7,414 nucleotides of DNA. It comes from Victivallales bacterium. Lineage in GTDB: Bacteria > Verrucomicrobiota > Lentisphaeria > Oligosphaerales > Oligosphaeraceae. A model generated the notes under the pieces. It did no database searches, was not told the DNA's origin, and worked only from the letters and a program-made list of their open reading frames with translations. The position numbers and the translations under genes are program-made. Shown here one piece after another: positions 5,705 through 7,414 of the stretch. Each line of letters begins with the position of its first letter. Position 1 is the stretch's first letter. The stretch covers positions 1 to 7,414 of the forward strand of contig JAFRLP010000584.1 of assembly GCA_017431185.1 (NCBI GenBank), in the 5' to 3' direction.

Positions 5705-7414
5705 ATGAAATCCATCAAGGGAACAGGCATTGTGATTACGCAGGAGGACGGTCGTCCTCTGCGCTCCGGGCAACTTCACTATTGGGATGCCAATTGGGCG
5801 AACATCATTCAATCCGAAGCGGATGCTTATTGCCCAGACGTCTCTTTTCAAGGGGAGACGGAACAGTTCACCGCGACCTTTCGCCAGAATGAGGAAAATA
5901 GTGGGAAGGAACTCTGTGGAATCTCGAGCTCACTGGAAGACCCCTCCGTTCGCATTCCAGAAGAAGATTTAGACGGGTTCGTTGCGGCCTTGGACCGATT
6001 GCATCAACTGGCGGAAAACAAAGCCATTCCTGAGGATAACCAAATCTTTCTGCGTGAGTTGCGAGTGCCCAACCCTCTGGTGATGCCAAGCAGTTGGCGA
6101 GTGGTAGTGCGGAATTTCCATCGTCGTCTCCTGGTTCTTTGGGGATACGAGACGGAGCGTCAAGATGCCGCAATTTTGCCGCTGACCCCGACGTCCGCCA
6201 ATTGGCCCGACGCCGCCGAACGAAAGGACCTCAAGGAATTGCTGCAGGCTCGACTGGTCGGAAACGGGATTGTCCTGAGCACTCCGTTGAAGCTCCTCCT
6301 CTGGGGCATCATTGCGGCGATTCTTCTGGGAATGCTCTTTTTGTTCTTGAATATGACCTCGCCGAAAATTTGCAAAGTACACAACAGACCTTTGATTGAC
6401 GGGCAATGTCCTGTCATTTGCGAGAAATGCCATCAGCATTTGCTCAATGGCGAAAACAACGCAGAATCCACTTTTTCAAAGCGTATTGCCGAACTAGAGA
6501 AGCAAGCCGAGGCAAAGGAGCAAGAATTGCTGGAGTACAAGAGAGCCTTTGCCATAAATGAGAAGAATTCTCAGGGCGACTTGGAAGACGCCCGCAAGAA
6601 ATTGCAGGGGGCGCTGGGAGCTCAGGAGAATCTCCGGAAGGAACTTCAAAACGCGAAGGGCGAATTGGCGAAACATCTGCAGGAAAACAAGAATCTCAAG
6701 GAAAAGCTGGAGTTGGCCAACAACGAATCACAGGGTACAAAGCAAACACTGGCGAAGGCGCAAGGCGATTTGAAGAAAGCGCAAGAGGAAGCTCGGGCCT
6801 CTAATGACGCATTGGAACGCACACGCAAGGAACTTCAAGACGTTCAGAAAACTTTGGCTGAACTGCCACCAAATATCCCGAAAGCACCAGAGGAAGAGAT
6901 TGTGGTCGTGCTGCGAAAACAATTGGAAACGGCAAATCAAAAACTCATAGAGGCGGATCGAATCATCAATGAAATAGGTCAAAATCCCAATGACAAAACG
7001 GAACTCGGCATAAAGAAAAATGACCCCACTCAGCAGCTGGACGCAAAGGCTGCTCAAGTCAACGAACAGCTGCCGGACGAGAAGGCCAAGGCGGACGAGC
7101 TCAACAAGCTGCTGGCGGACGAGAAGGCAAAGGCGGACGAGCTCAACAAGCAGCTGGCGGACGAGAAGGCAAAGCAAGCCGGATTTGACAAGCAGTTGGC
7201 GGATGCGAACGCCAAGGCGGACGAGCTCAACAAGCAGCTGGCGGACGAGAAGGCAAAGCAAGCCGGATTTGACAAGCAGCTGGCGGATGCGAACGCCAAG
7301 GTGGACGCCCTCAACAAGCAGCTGGCGGACGCGAACGCCAAGGTGGACGAACTCAACAAGCAGCAGGCGGACGCGAACGCCAAGGTGGACGCCCTCAACA
7401 AGCAGCTGGCGGAC
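5705..7414 (+). CDS. Membrane protein with novel N-terminal domain, Cys/His cluster and long repeat coiled coil (3' truncated by window)
   Basis: The frame is open for 570 codons from the ATG at 5705 to the last base, so the C-terminus is missing. Residues 1-195 look like a folded domain (several Trp, Cys and mixed strands/helices; includes a stretch SSWRVVVRNFHRRLLVLWG) that I cannot assign. There is no N-terminal signal peptide. One membrane segment lies at about 197-215 (LLLWGIIAAILLGMLFLFL). Immediately after it is a cluster C223, H226, C235, C239, C242, H243, H245 that could bind a metal. Residues 255-400 are a charged, likely coiled-coil region. A proline-rich break (LPPNIPKAPEEE) follows, then more helix, and from residue 449 nine units of a 14-residue repeat. 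Orientation is unclear: positive residues lie on both sides of the membrane segment, with slightly more after it. The preceding gene has the same plan of membrane segment then repeat coiled coil, so the two products may pair. Function unknown. Confidence 0.9.
   Translation, partial: MKSIKGTGIVITQEDGRPLRSGQLHYWDANWANIIQSEADAYCPDVSFQGETEQFTATFRQNEENSGKELCGISSSLEDPSVRIPEEDLDGFVAALDRLHQLAENKAIPEDNQIFLRELRVPNPLVMPSSWRVVVRNFHRRLLVLWGYETERQDAAILPLTPTSANWPDAAERKDLKELLQARLVGNGIVLSTPLKLLLWGIIAAILLGMLFLFLNMTSPKICKVHNRPLIDGQCPVICEKCHQHLLNGENNAESTFSKRIAELEKQAEAKEQELLEYKRAFAINEKNSQGDLEDARKKLQGALGAQENLRKELQNAKGELAKHLQENKNLKEKLELANNESQGTKQTLAKAQGDLKKAQEEARASNDALERTRKELQDVQKTLAELPPNIPKAPEEEIVVVLRKQLETANQKLIEADRIINEIGQNPNDKTELGIKKNDPTQQLDAKAAQVNEQLPDEKAKADELNKLLADEKAKADELNKQLADEKAKQAGFDKQLADANAKADELNKQLADEKAKQAGFDKQLADANAKVDALNKQLADANAKVDELNKQQADANAKVDALNKQLAD
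7049..7414 (+). repeat. 42-bp coding tandem repeat (14 residues, two heptads), nine units, running off the window
   Basis: Units start at 7049, 7091, 7133, 7175, 7217, 7259, 7301, 7343 and 7385; the last is cut at 30 nt. The consensus unit is ADELNKQLADEKAK, with variants QAGFDKQLADANAK and VDALNKQLADANAK. Hydrophobic positions 1, 4, 8 and 11 follow a 3-4-3-4 spacing typical of coiled coils. Two adjacent 84-bp double units (7133-7216 and 7217-7300) differ at a single base (T at 7196, C at 7280), evidence of recent duplication. The array start is degenerate (AAQVNEQLPDEKAK), as expected for the edge of an array. Confidence 0.95.

Noticed and set aside
6728..7401. Minus-strand open frames opposite the 42-bp repeats giving Leu/Ser/Ala-rich repetitive proteins
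   Set aside because: Stop-free complement of the repeat array; the + strand frame is continuous, has a strong ribosome binding site and follows the operon direction.
4887..7414. Repeats as a CRISPR array
   Set aside because: Units are contiguous without spacers, keep reading frame and encode heptad coiled coils.

Overview
The window holds four genes, all on the + strand and closely spaced (gaps of 18, 133 and 77 nt), so they are probably one operon. The outer two run off the window edges. Base composition is moderate, with G+C around half by eye. The Shine-Dalgarno sites are clear, and the third gene has an N-terminal signal/anchor segment. This fits a Gram-negative-type bacterium. The long coiled-coil proteins would suit a member of the Planctomycetes/Verrucomicrobia/Lentisphaerae group, but that is only an impression and no marker gene settles it.

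Layout: (1) Bases 2-1150 are the C-terminal part of a SrfC-like protein, the putative GTPase of the Srf 'virulence factor' set; its P-loop half lies upstream of the window. (2) Bases 1169-4120 are a full-length SrfB homologue of 983 aa, an actin/Hsp70-fold ATPase-like protein with recognisable phosphate-1, phosphate-2 and adenosine motifs. (3) Bases 4254-5627 encode a 457-aa membrane protein: signal/anchor, disordered charged linker, second membrane segment, coiled coil built on a 21-residue repeat, and a C-terminal domain of about 140 aa. I do not recognise its family. (4) Bases 5705-7414 are open at the 3' end: a novel N-terminal domain of about 195 aa, one membrane segment, a Cys/His cluster directly after it, and a long coiled coil ending in nine tandem 14-residue repeats that continue past the window.

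The genes between bases 1151 and 5704 are separated by short non-coding stretches. The 133-nt one after srfB contains a strong interrupted palindrome (4133-4222). The 77-nt one before gene 4 contains a duplicated ribosome-binding-site region and a possible 11-codon leader ORF.

Functional reading (inference): a predicted GTPase (SrfC) and a predicted actin-like ATPase (SrfB) are encoded with two membrane-anchored coiled-coil proteins in place of a recognisable SrfA downstream. This looks like a membrane-tethered, nucleotide-driven assembly. Its substrate and purpose cannot be read from the sequence. The gene order (srfC before srfB) and the two coiled-coil partners differ from the enterobacterial srfABC arrangement and are the most interesting aspect of the window.
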